A stretch of DNA of 64,000 bases from Torymus aiolomorphi. Its lineage: Eukaryota; Arthropoda; Insecta; Hymenoptera; Torymidae. The stretch's first letter is position 1. Every line of letters begins with the position of its first letter. The notes below the pieces were generated by a model. The model was not told the DNA's origin and did not search any database. It worked only from the letters and a program-made list of their open reading frames with translations. The stretch spans positions 93,691,300-93,755,299 of the forward strand of contig CM070876.1 in the NCBI GenBank assembly GCA_036365515.1, read 5' to 3'. A program made the position numbers and the translations under genes. Shown piece after piece: positions 46,298 through 56,041 of the stretch.

Positions 46298-47209
46298 GAT
46301 GCTAGAACATACATCTGCTCTATAACCAAATGCATACGACTCCAATTTCACTCACACCAACGAATGACGAATTATAACTACACCAAATTAAAAAAATTCA
46401 ATAATGATAGATACTTGCAAAATATAAACATAATCGCAGACAGCATAATTCAGTTATTTACTACAGAAACGGAAGAAAAAATTAAACAACCAAAAAAAGT
46501 ATATTCTTTTATAAGGAAATTTACTAAGTGGCCCAACTCGAACAGTAATCCACAAACAAAAATATACAACAAAAATTGTCCATATTGCCATGATCCTCAG
46601 GCACGTGGAATTAAGCATACCCATTTCTTAAAAAGCACTGACACAACTGAAAATCAAGGAAAAAATAAAAAAACCCACCAAAACAGAACATAATGGAATA
46701 GATGAAATATATGATATGATTGACAATATAGCTAATGAAAATAGCATTAAATTACTACAAAAACCAGTAACAACAGAACCAGGAAACAAAACAACTACAA
46801 ACAACATCCGTATGACATATGGTGATATTAACTACCTAGGATCAAACAAAGCACTTTTTTATTTTGATGGAGGAATCAGAGGCAAGCAAACTTTTACTAA
46901 TTCAATGTACCCACTAGATGCACAACCAAAACACAAGGATATAGTAGTAATAGATGAAATAGTCTTCACATCAAACTGTAAATGCGATTGGAGTAACCAA
47001 CACAGGGACATGTTCCCTCATTATAGGGTCACTTGTGCAGTTTGGGCTGTAACCAAGTTACAAGAGAGTAAATAAATACGCTCTAAAAGAAATGTATTAG
47101 ATTGTAAGTTTAGCTTGTAAGTTTATTATATATACCAGACCAGCATACAGGAAGTGACTTCCTCTGCTGGACTACGTTTGTAATGTAATTTTCTATTACT
47201 CTGGTTAAT
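46298..47209 (+). CDS. Continuation of the LINE 3' region with two unknown ORFs
   Basis: The first frame (to 46693) continues the 41493 frame. A second frame runs 46716-47075 (119 residues). It contains YGDINYLGSNKALFYFDGGI and VVIDEIVFTSNCKCDWSNQH, and ends VTCAVWAVTKLQESK. Its composition looks like a folded protein, less Lys/Asn-rich than the first. I do not recognise either. A noncoding stretch to the A-rich tail contains an inverted word pair (accagcatacaggaagtgacttcctctgctgg). Confidence 0.4.
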
Positions 47210-47221
47210 GAATAAAAAAAA

Positions 47222-47500
47222 AGATAATGAATCGCGATTCAAGATCCCGAACCAAATGAATTGCTAATTTTAATCGTCATTCCGAAGTGAATCGATTTCG
47301 AAGAGAATCGTGATTAAAATGTTAGATTCAATTGAATCGCCGAATTTAGTCACGATTCAAATTCACAATTCAATTGAATCACCGAGTTTAATCACGAAGT
47401 AGTAGATGTACCGGTATAGTGAAACAGATAAGTATCATTTCTCAAATGAGGAGGTCGATCCTTTGAGGGCCTATTTTCCAAATAAAAATAATCAAATTTC
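47222..47500. other. Segment with repeated ttcaattgaatc-type words
   Basis: No gene. Between 47226 and 47400 the words gaatcgcgattc, ttcaattgaatc and cacgattcaa recur in both orientations. It probably belongs to the terminal part of PLE A or a small foldback element. Confidence 0.4.
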
Positions 47501-47505
47501 CCTTG

Positions 47506-47541
47506 CAACGTTTCGCCAGGATATCCCGTGGCCTCTTCAGG
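47506..47541 (-). ncRNA. Hammerhead-ribozyme-like motif of PLE A
   Basis: The reverse strand contains CCTGAAGAGGCCACGGG, followed by ATATCCTGGCGAAACG. The core words CUGANGA (as CUGAAGA) and GAAA are present. Between them, GCCA can pair with UGGC as helix II. Hammerhead motifs are known from the ends of Penelope-like elements. The cleavage-site side and helix III are not obvious. Confidence 0.5.
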
Positions 47542-47848
47542 CTTTATTTTAAAAACGACAAATTACATTTACAGAAAACTTAGTCAAAGATGATAACAAA
47601 CAATATAATTTGATATAAATAAAATAATATTTACGAAATCGTCCAAACTGGTATGTAATACCGGTAGCGTACAGGTGGTATTGAACATAATCGACCATCA
47701 CGTCAGAGTTTATATTCAGTCGATACTGTTTACAAATTCGCAACCCATTTTTCTCACTAGCTTTCTGTATATCTGATTTAAGATTTGGGTGCCCTCTATT
47801 CTATTTATCGTGTTATTGTGTGTGTTTATGTGTAGCATTTGAGATAAT

Positions 47849-49676
47849 TCATTTATTATAATTAGTTTCTTTGTCTAAAATTTGAACGTTTTTCCAGTCG
47901 ATTATATGTCCGTTATTTATTGCATGTGCTGATACTACTGATTTATTGTTTGTATCATTTTCATGTTCCTTTATTGGAGTTTTTAATGCTCTTTTCGTTT
48001 CTCCAATATATGTCGCGAGGCATGTCAAACAATTTATTTTATATACTACGCCACACGTATCAAACTTATCTAGTCTGTCTTTTCCTAATGTTATACAATT
48101 TAATTTTTTATTAACTAGAGGGACAGAACGGATGTTGTATTTTGACAAAATATAAGAACATTTTTTGTAGAAACTTTTTTCATATGGAATAGCAACAGTA
48201 GTAATTGGCATGTTCTTCCTTGTATTTTGACTATTGTTATTACCAAATTTGATTTTTCGAAGTCTATTCTTAATGTGTAGGTCAATGAATCTTTCAGGAT
48301 AATCATTATGTAAAAGAAGATTTTTAATTTTACGTATGTTTGTATCATGGAAATGGGCATCTGATAAGAGAATGACTCGATCTACAAGATTTGAAATGAT
48401 ATTTCTTTTCTAAGTGTCAGTGTGATTCGAAGTAAAATTTAATAGTTTAGATGTTTTTGTTGGCTTTTGGTACCGATTCGTTACAATACAGTTGTTTTTT
48501 CTTATTAGTGTTATATCGAGAAAATTTATGCTATTATCTTTTTCTATTTCGTTGGTAAATTTTAGATGTCTATTATACTTATTAAACACTGTCAAGACTA
48601 TATCTACATGATCTCTTTTTATGCATAAAATTGTATCGTCTACATATCTATAGTAAAATAGTGGAATGCAACTATAAATCTCTTAGTTCTCGTAAAAAAT
48701 CTGTTTCTAAGTCATCCATTACTATATCAGCAAATAATGGAGAAATGGAAGAACACATTGGCGTGCCAATAAAAAACAGATGGTTTTGCGAATCTCGTAA
48801 AAGGGAATTTTACATGTGTTGTGTATGTGTGTGTAACGTCTATCAAGACTTTCTGAAACTAAATCACACGGTATGTTTATAAATAAAGAGCAGACGTCAA
48901 GAGACAGAAGTACATATTCCTTGGATATTTCAACACTGTTATTTTTTTCTTTTAAATCGAAACTATTGTTGACATGAGAAGACGGTTTCGGAATACATAC
49001 TTACAGATCATTATATACAGTCTTAGCTAAAAAATGAATAGGACTACCAATAGTCGAAATAATAGGTCTTAATGAAATATTTTCTTTATGAATTTTAGGG
49101 AGACTATATGCTCTTGGAAGTGAAGTGTTTATTTGTGTAAGTTGGTTACTGTGATATTTTTTTTTTGTACATAGTTGTTGTTTAGATGAGATAGTATTTT
49201 TGATACATCAGATATTGTTAATGGATTTCTCACAACTTATTTATAGGTATTATGGTCATTCAACAGATCTATCATTTTCTTTTGGTAGTTCGACACATTC
49301 ATACATACAGTAAGGTTTCCTTTATCCGCATTTGTAAAGAATATTTTTTCGGAATTTTCTTTAAGAAACCTTTAGTTATAGCAAAATCTCTAGAGAATTG
49401 TTTATCATAGTAGGAGATATGTTGTTCTCTGTTATGGTTGTTTCTCATAACATTAGTGAGGTTTTCATGGATTTCATTTTTAAAATCGTTATTTAAGTCT
49501 AAATTTTTAAGCTTACTTTCAATATTTTTGATCGGAGTTATGATACTTGTTTTTGATACATTTGGCTTTACGTTATGCTTTGGGCGCAACGATTCAATGT
49601 TGAGGACTGGTTCTGGTAATTGTACATCAGTTAAGTTCTTTACCCAATTAAGATTTATATTGAAATTTCTATTGAA
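47849..49676 (-). pseudogene. PLE A reverse transcriptase and GIY-YIG endonuclease, frameshifted
   Basis: The GIY-YIG part (47849-48211) reads CGVVYKINCLTCLATYIGET, with the paired GVVY and YIG words and a KRALKTPIKEHE helix. RT pieces lie at 48410-48595 (DNSINFLDITLIRKNN) and about 48610-48660, where the reverse strand encodes YYRYVDDTILCIKRDH with the catalytic YVDD intact. Further pieces run to 49676 (NADKGNLTVCMNVS; KNLDLNNDFKNEIHENLTNV). At least five frame changes are needed. The RT is of the telomerase-related PLE type. Confidence 0.82.
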
Positions 49677-49677
49677 T
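49664..49677. repeat. Target duplication of the PLE B pair, left copy
   Basis: The word aatttctattgaat recurs at 52533-52546 on the far side of the PLE B pair. Confidence 0.7.
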
Positions 49678-49767
49678 AATGAATAATTGGCTTTGACGGT
49701 CCTGCTGTCCAAAGGAAGGGTAAGTCAAGGATGACGAAATGACAACCCACGATGATATATTAATCGT

Positions 49768-49806
49768 CGACGTTTCGAGTTTTTATTTAAACTCCTTCTC
49801 AAGACA
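49768..49806 (-). ncRNA. Hammerhead-like motif of PLE B, left arm
   Basis: The reverse strand reads CTTGAGAAGGAGTTTAAAT, then a second half ending ACTCGAAACGTCGACG. A stem (GAGTTT/AAACTC) sits between a CUUGAGAAG word and CGAAAC. The first core word deviates from CUGANGA. Confidence 0.35.
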
Positions 49807-50231
49807 CTAGTACAAATTTAAATAATAAAATACACATTAATGAAAGTTATAAACTAAACAATAGTAATCGCATCTAAGATTAACGAACAAGATTTACTTA
49901 CAAAGTCTAGGCAGTCTCTTAAAGTTACGTAGGTGATCGCTTCAGTATCACCAGTCAATTGTTACAATAATGAACATTCGGGCTTTATATATTACATAGA
50001 ATGCATGTGTGCGTTACACATATATGTAAATACCATTTGATCAAACGCGCGGGGTGGTTCTAAGTGTTACGCGGTCTCGCAAGTATTAGGCGAATATATG
50101 TAAAAGAGCCCAGGTGGGGGTGGGCTAATACTACTCGTTATTCAAAAGTGGCAAATGGGCGTGGTCATATCTTTACTTTCATACTTTCCTAATACTGTAC
50201 AATGATATTGATCGTGCTTTCATGAGAATTT
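49807..50231 (-). other. PLE B left arm 3' noncoding region
   Basis: No gene. This is the inverted copy of 51936-52360. Confidence 0.85.
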
Positions 50232-50897
50232 CTATTGTAAGAAGTGATTTTTATTTATAAATGTCTTATATTCAAATCTAAGTGTCTTTGTATCTTGCTG
50301 ATTATTAATATATTGTGGTTGTGCATGTATAAACAACATTTCGGCTAATTTGCGCTTCCCTAATAACTGTTCCGTATGTAATACTTTTACATTATTGAAA
50401 TTAAAATTATGCTCAGTTTCTTCCATATGAGTGTAAATTGCCGAACCTCGATCTTTGTTTTCGCATTTTTTCTTATGTTCCTTAACTCTAATACATAATC
50501 GTCTTTCTGTTTGACCTACGTATGTAGCCGCACACTCATTACATTCTATCCGATAAACGACATTGGTTTTCTCATCATTAGAACTCACGTCTTTACCCAA
50601 TTTTATAAAACAGTTCCATTTATTTACAGTATTATTTAACACTTCAGTATTATATTTTTTAAAAAATTTTGAGATAATCGGATTTAATTCATTTATGTAA
50701 GGGATCACTATGTGTAATTTTTTCTCACGCTGTATTCTTTTTTCATTAGTGTAATTCATGCTTCTAAGTCTTAATTTTATGTATTTGTTTATCAAATATA
50801 TTGGATAATCATTTTTGATTAGGAACTGTTTTATCAAATTTAAGTTTACATTATGAAACGAAGTATGTGAAAGTTTAATGATCAATTTTATAGACAA
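50232..50897 (-). pseudogene. PLE B, truncated reverse-strand copy (RT end plus GIY-YIG)
   Basis: This 221-codon frame, from about 50879 leftward, equals the C-terminal ~216 residues of the plus-strand copy. I notice four residue differences (SND/SKD, IEC/IEY, IRV/IRI, KLAE/KLVE). It holds KLHIVIPYINELNPIISKFF, VVYRIECNECAATYVGQTER (GIY-YIG with Y..YVG) and KHKK-rich helices. It lacks the catalytic RT part. Confidence 0.88.
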
Positions 50898-51935
50898 AAA
50901 TTTGGTTCTGCTATGGGAAATCCTATCAGCCCAATTTTAGCGGATATTGTAATGCAAGATTTAGAAACGTACGCCCTAAGTAAACTTTGTTTTGATAGTA
51001 CCTTTTATTTTAGATATGTTGATGATATATTATTATGTGTACCAAAGAATTTAATAAATTATACACGAGAAGTTTTCAATAGTTATGATGAAAATTTACA
51101 GTTCACAACCGAAAAGTCGATTTATAATAAAATTAGTTTTCTTGATATAGAAATTATTGTTAATAACAAGAACATAATAACAAACTGGTACAGAAAACCA
51201 ACATTTTCCGGTAGGTTATTGAATTACAACTCACAACACCCACAAAAAAACAAAATTGCGATTATTTACTCACTAGTTGACAGAGCAATTAAACTTTCAC
51301 ATACTTCGTTTCATAATGTAAACTTAAATTTGATAAAACAGTTCCTAATCAAAAATGATTATCCAATATATTTGATAAACAAATACATAAAATTAAGACT
51401 TAGAAGCATGAATTACACTAATGAAAAAAGAATACAGCGTGAGAAAAAATTACACATAGTGATCCCTTACATAAATGAATTAAATCCGATTATCTCAAAA
51501 TTTTTTAAAAAATATAATACTGAAGTGTTAAATAATACTGTAAATAAATGGAACTGTTTTATAAAATTGGGTAAAGACGTGAGTTCTAAAGATGAGAAAA
51601 CCAATGTCGTTTATCGGATAGAATATAATGAGTGTGCGGCTACATACGTAGGTCAAACAGAAAGACGATTATGTATTAGAATTAAGGAACATAAGAAAAA
51701 ATGCGAAAACAAAGATCGAGGTTCGGCAATTTACACTCATATGGAAGAAACTGAGCATAATTTTAATTTCAATAATGTAAAAGTATTACATACGGAACAG
51801 TTATTAGGGAAGCGCAAATTAGTCGAAATGTTGTTTATACATGCACAACCACAATATATTAATAATCAGCAAGATACAAAGACACTTAGATTTGAATATA
51901 AGACATTTATAAATAAAAATCACTTCTTACAATAG
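50890..51935 (+). pseudogene. PLE B, plus-strand copy: RT C-terminal half and GIY-YIG endonuclease
   Basis: The frame is open from about 50890. It holds GSAMGNPISPILADIVMQD, STFYFRYVDDILLCVPKN (catalytic YVDD intact), NKISFLDIEIIVNNKN, NWYRKPTFSGRLLNY, then the linker and GIY-YIG (VVYRIEYNECAATYVGQTER, then LCIRIKEHKKKCENKD). It ends KTFINKNHFLQ at 51935 with no internal stop. The N-terminal RT half is missing (5' truncation at the dimer joint), so no active RT can be made. The reading frame itself is clean, which argues for a fairly recent insertion. Confidence 0.9.
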
Positions 51936-52360
51936 AAATTCTCATGAAAGCACGATCAATATCATTGTACAGTATTAGGAAAGTATGAAAGTAAAGATAT
52001 GACCACGCCCATTTGCCACTTTTGAATAACGAGTAGTATTAGCCCACCCCCACCTGGGCTCTTTTACATATATTCGCCTAATACTTGCGAGACCGCGTAA
52101 CACTTAGAACCACCCCGCGCGTTTGATCAAATGGTATTTACATATATGTGTAACGCACACATGCATTCTATGTAATATATAAAGCCCGAATGTTCATTAT
52201 TGTAACAATTGACTGGTGATACTGAAGCGATCACCTACGTAACTTTAAGAGACTGCCTAGACTTTGTAAGTAAATCTTGTTCGTTAATCTTAGATGCGAT
52301 TACTATTGTTTAGTTTATAACTTTCATTAATGTGTATTTTATTATTTAAATTTGTACTAG
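51936..52360 (+). other. PLE B right arm 3' noncoding region
   Basis: No gene. This is the inverted copy of 49807-50231. Confidence 0.85.
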
Positions 52361-52402
52361 TGTCTTGAGAAGGAGTTTAAATAAAAAACTCGAAACGTCG
52401 AC
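52361..52402 (+). ncRNA. Hammerhead-like motif of PLE B, right arm
   Basis: TGTCTTGAGAAGGAGTTTAA is followed by a second half ending ACTCGAAACGTCGACG. It has the same stem and CGAAAC word as the left arm. Confidence 0.35.
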
Positions 52403-52532
52403 GATTAATATATCATCGTGGGTTGTCATTTCGTCATCCTTGACTTACCCTTCCTTTGGACAGCAGGACCGTCAAAGCCAATTATTCATTACTCAAGTAA
52501 TATGCAGCTGTCGTTAGAATCTTAACTACTAT

Positions 52533-53015
52533 CAATTTCTATTGAATGTTGTATTCTTATTGATCAGAGGGTAGAATTTCTTTTTTAGATTATTCATTAA
52601 CTCGAGGAAGGTGCGATAAGTTATTTTTTCACAGTGATGCAGAACAATTTTTATTTTTGAACGTTTTATTGTAGATCTCATTATTATTCATTTATTTTAA
52701 TTTATTCAAATGTTTTGGTAAAAAATGTATGTGTACGTACATAGCTTTGATTTGAAGTTTTAGATAACGCCAAGTAACCTTTTGTTATTATTTTTAGATA
52801 GAACAGGGCAGCACTTACTGTAGAACGACATGTTGTTTAAACGTTTCACTGAGTTTTGTATGTTCTTCGAGAAGACATCGTGGCTTCTGCAGTTTTGGAG
52901 AAAAAAGTTGTGGGCATTCGCTTTAGCAAGTTCAAGTCTCATATTTGACCAAGATTTCAGTAGCCGTGTTACGTAGTAACCATGTGTTGTCGTGATGTAT
53001 TGATACGCTTAACGA
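52533..53015 (-). pseudogene. PLE A reverse-strand copy, 5' part (N-terminus)
   Basis: Beyond the second copy of the target word (52533-52546), the reverse strand carries a frame of 60 residues (52760-52942). It reads MRLELAKANAHNFFLQNCRS, then FSKNIQNSVKRLNN. Further broken coding sequence leads leftward to the interruption. By position it should be the N-terminal part of PLE A. Sequence support for the family is weak on its own. Confidence 0.5.
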
Positions 53016-53993
53016 CGATAAAAAATATTGAAAGAACCTTAAAAATTTAGACTTAAATAACGATTTTAAAAATGAAATCCGTGAAAACCCCACTAATGTT
53101 ATGAGAAAAAACCATAACAAAGAACATATCTCCTACTATGATAAATAATTCTCTAGAGATTTAGCTATAACTAAAAGTTTTCTTAAAGAAAATTCTGAAA
53201 AAATATTCTTTACAAATGCGGATAAAGGAAACCTTACTGTATGTATGAATGTGTCGGACTACCAAAAGAAAATGATAGATCTGTCGAATGACCATAATAA
53301 CTATAAATTAGTTAAGAGAAATCCATTATCAAAATTAAAATCTGATATATCAAAAATACTATTTCATTTACACAACAACGACTATTTACAAAAAAAATAT
53401 CACAATAACCAACTTACACAAACAAACACTTCACTTCCAAGAGCATATGGTCTCCCTAAAATTCATAAAGAAAATATTCCATTAAGACCTATTATTTCGA
53501 TTATTGGTAGTCCTATTCATTTTTTAGCTAAGATTGTATATAATGACCTGAAAGTATGTATTCCGAAACCGTCTTCTCATGTCAACAATAGTTTCGATTT
53601 AAAAGAAAAAGTAACAGTGTTGAAATATCCAACGAATATGTGCTTCTATCTCTTGACGTATGCTCTTTATTTACAAACATACCGTGTCATTTAGTTTCAG
53701 AAAGCCTTGATAGACGTTATACACATATACACAACACATGTAAAATTCCTTTTCACGAGATTCGCAAAACCATCTGTTTTTTATTTGACAACATCTTCTT
53801 CAATTTTAATAAGATCACTTACAAACATTTGGCACACCAATGGGTTCTCCCATTTCTCCATTATTTGCTGATATAGTAATGGATGATCTAGAAGCATATT
53901 GTTTACGAGAACTAAAAGAGATTTACAGTTGCATTCCACTATTTTGCAATAGATATGTCGACGATACAATTTTATGAATAAAAAGAGATCATA
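53016..53993 (+). pseudogene. PLE A, second copy in opposite orientation (RT N-terminal half)
   Basis: This plus-strand copy is homologous to the reverse-strand coding sequence at 49550-48600. It carries KNLDLNNDFKNEIRENPTNV, FFTNADKGNLTVCMNVSDYQ, SLPRAYGLPKIHKENIPLRP (the PLE LPK-x-HK motif) and KVCIPKPSSHVNNSFDLKEK, then frame changes to NRYVDDTIL. It ends at 53993, where PLE C begins. With the reverse-strand copy it forms a second head-to-head pair. Confidence 0.85.
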
Positions 53994-54472
53994 GGGTTTT
54001 GAAACATAAATGATCGCCACGAGCCAGACACTTTCTTTATCCAAACACTTTATTTGTCGACGTTTCGGCTCTCGCAGAGAAGCCCTTTTCAAGACTGGAA
54101 TAAACCAGAACACAAGAATACACGTAAAATTAGAATAATTCGTACTACTACGTGATAAGTTGCCAAAACATATACATTACGTTATAAAAATCTTCGGTTA
54201 CATACACATTCCCAGTCACAAAAGTTAAAAAAGAAATATTCCGCATTGACAAAATAAAAAAATACAATTCGTTGTATTGTGTCAAATTGTTGTACCAAAC
54301 ATTAAATAGTCAAAAAGATTGACTCGTCACTGAACAAAAAGAAAACAAGGCGGTGTCTTTATAGTACGAATATATAAGTGTGTGTATATAGTTTGTATAT
54401 CATGTACATATAAAATCAAAATAGATACTAAACGGTTTAACTGACTATTTGAAATTTCTTTAAAGAATTTTT
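53994..54472 (-). mobile_element. Penelope-like element C, 3' terminal part
   Basis: This is the noncoding 3' side of the PLE whose coding part lies at 62234-64000; gypsy #3 separates the two. The base after the TTTT duplication restores the coding end (two codons later a stop). It includes a hammerhead-like motif. No other gene. Confidence 0.75.
54056..54098 (-). ncRNA. Hammerhead-like motif of PLE C
   Basis: The reverse strand reads CCAGTCTTGAAAAGGGCTTC, then TCTGCGAGAGCCGAAACGTC. A stem GGCT/AGCC lies between CUUGAAAAG and CGAAAC. It is the same layout as in PLE B. Confidence 0.35.
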
Positions 54473-55321
54473 TGTAACGTACCGAAGTAATGACAGCTCT
54501 CATATTTGTGTCTATACCTTAATAATTGAGTTAACTTGTATGAAACTAGATGTCGTTACTTGGTAGTTATTAATAATTTTTTAAGAGTTCGTGTACTGGA
54601 CTCGAGCATACAATCGGGAGGGGAGTAGCCCCGATCTCAGGGTTAGATACCGGCGCGCAATGTGCCGGAGTCCGTGCCGTCGATACAGAGAGGTGGTAGG
54701 TGCAGGTAAGTCGTTAGCGCTGAGTGGCTGCGACCGTGCTGCTTAGATGATACGGGTAAATAGTCGGCGCAGAGGGCCAACTACCGTGCCGTGTGAGAAG
54801 AGAGAAGCCGGGTAAATAATCGGCGCAGAGGGCCGACTATCGTGCCGTGGGAGGTAGGTAGGTTAGGACTCGGTTGTTATCGAGAGAGTTTATTTGAAGA
54901 AAAAAAATCATAAATCAAAATCTAAAATTATAGGTATGTTTATTGATATACTAAAAATGAATTATTTTACATAAATTTTTACAAGCGCAAAGGAGTGGCC
55001 AGCTTCAGTTACCTAAGCGCAATGCTTATCGGTATCCTGAATAGGCTAGAGCTCGGACACAAGGGCGTGCCGATTCCGAGAATCGGAGCCCTTTATATAC
55101 CAGTCGATCGTCTGGTCTTCTCTCTTGCGCATGACAATATTTTTGTTTATACTCTGACGTCAGAGGCGCCGTGTGAATGAGTGAGTAAGATTTTCTCTTG
55201 CGCACGCGATCGTATGTTTGTACACAGTAATGTATCGTGTTTGTTGATTTTTCGCTCTCGTGTTTATGAATGGGAAATTGTGAATCGATGCGTATACTAT
55301 GAGCTGGTCGTGTACGTCACA
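54473..55321 (-). repeat. 3' LTR of gypsy #3
   Basis: This is 849 bp, starting TGTGACGTACACGACC and ending ...CTTCGGTACGTTACA on the reverse strand. It contains two partial repeats of ggcgcagagggcc(a/g)acta(c/t)cg. Confidence 0.95.
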
Positions 55322-55335
55322 TCGCCCCCCAAATT
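55322..55335 (-). promoter_or_regulatory. Polypurine tract of gypsy #3
   Basis: The reverse strand reads AATTTGGGGGGCGA directly before the 3' LTR, the expected start site of plus-strand DNA synthesis. Confidence 0.85.
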
Positions 55336-55474
55336 AAATGGTTCTGTTCGCACATTAAATACACTGAAACATTTAATTTTAACGCCTTTTGTTTGTTGGG
55401 GCTATTTACAAAAATTTGAAATGTAATCGCATTTATGTAGGCCTCCTCGCTTTGCTGCTTTGCCGACTGTGGTG

Positions 55475-55915
55475 TTAGCGACGGGTTAACGGAGTGGCTG
55501 GTGGTGTGGTAGGTGGTGCGGGTGGAGACCAGTCTGGCAACATCGGGCTCAATGGGCGCGGCACATACCTCATGCGGCGTGCGATCTGCCGCAGCTTTAA
55601 AAAATCTTCGATCGGCGGTCGGCGAATCGGCGTTGGCACGTACGGCTTTATTTCATGCCGAGAGGTAGATGGAGTTGGTGGTGGTGGCGTTGCCTCGCTC
55701 TCCCTGGTGGTTTGGACGGACCGGCTGACCATGTGTGGCCTCGCCTGTACCGCTCGTCCGCCCCGGTATGCGCCGCGTGTTGTGGCCCAGGGTTTCCCCG
55801 ACGCCGCCTTTATTGCCACACACTCGATATTGAAAGGTGGCCATATCACCCTACCACTTTGGACTGCGGCATCGCGTTTGCAAAAGTTTTCGCGATTTGT
55901 ACCTTGCTCAGGCAT
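55475..55915 (-). CDS. gypsy #3 accessory ORF (Pro-rich) downstream of pol
   Basis: A frame of 146 residues lies between pol and the polypurine tract, where envelope genes sit in some gypsy elements. It starts MPEQGTNRENFCKRDAAV and has VIWPPFNIECVAIKAASGKP and a Pro/Thr-rich centre (SEATPPPPTPSTSR). It ends PPAPPTTPPATPLTRR. I see no signal peptide or membrane segment, so it is not an ordinary envelope. It is GC-rich compared with pol. I do not recognise it. The element's overall integrity argues that the frame is maintained for a reason. Confidence 0.6.
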   Translation of the reverse strand: MPEQGTNRENFCKRDAAVQSGRVIWPPFNIECVAIKAASGKPWATTRGAYRGGRAVQARPHMVSRSVQTTRESEATPPPPTPSTSRHEIKPYVPTPIRRPPIEDFLKLRQIARRMRYVPRPLSPMLPDWSPPAPPTTPPATPLTRR

Positions 55916-55983
55916 GGTTGCGAAACTATTGACATTCTATGGCTCGATTTTAATTTACCTTAAATTACTATTTACATCTATAC

Positions 55984-56028
55984 TACTAAGAGTTTCGGTG
56001 TATGTTTACCTTCACCGAGACCCTTAGT
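55984..56028. other. Hairpin between pol and the accessory ORF
   Basis: actaagagtttcggtg (55984-55999) pairs with caccgagacccttagt (56013-56028) apart from two wobble positions, with a 13-nt loop. It lies 14 bp after the pol stop in the element's sense. Confidence 0.65.
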
Positions 56029-56041
56029 GAACAATAAATAC

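Larger units (their letters stand above)
37590..47221 (+). mobile_element. LINE (Jockey/CR1-like) split by gypsy #2
   Basis: The order is ORF1 with zinc knuckles (to 38358), endonuclease (38606-39412), RT (39891-41421), then 3' sequence. The element is interrupted at 41718/46298. It resumes to an A-rich end (aataaaaaaaaa) at about 47210-47221. An open frame at 41493-41718 continues in phase at 46298, which shows the two parts were once joined. Stops and frameshifts throughout make it inactive. Whether the 3' open frames belong to the LINE or to an older insertion is uncertain. Confidence 0.75.
47501..49676 (-). mobile_element. Penelope-like element A, reverse-strand copy, 3' part
   Basis: Reading leftward, it has RT sequence (about 49550-48400), then a GIY-YIG nuclease (48211-47849), then a terminal region with a hammerhead-ribozyme-like motif (47506-47541). 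Its 5' part continues at 52536-53015 beyond the inserted PLE B pair. RT plus GIY-YIG is the hallmark of Penelope-like elements. Numerous frame changes make it inactive. Confidence 0.82.
49677..52532. mobile_element. Penelope-like element B, head-to-head dimer (palindrome)
   Basis: Arms of about 1.2 kb (49677-50879 and 51288-52491) are inverted copies, nearly identical. A 408-bp spacer contains RT sequence present only once, belonging to the plus-strand copy. Each arm holds the end of RT, GIY-YIG and a noncoding tail with a hammerhead-like motif. The two copies therefore point away from each other, sharing their 5' side. It is flanked by a 13-14-bp duplication and sits in PLE A. Confidence 0.9.

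Noticed and set aside
54995..55180. Small frame repeated at 61907-62092 (61 codons, MASFSYLSAMLIG)
   Set aside because: Both lie at the same place in the two LTRs of gypsy #3 and run antisense to the element; probably chance open sequence.
55494..56027. Plus-strand frame of 177 codons rich in Gly/Val
   Set aside because: It lies opposite the Pro-rich accessory ORF of gypsy #3; the reverse-strand frame agrees with the element's orientation.
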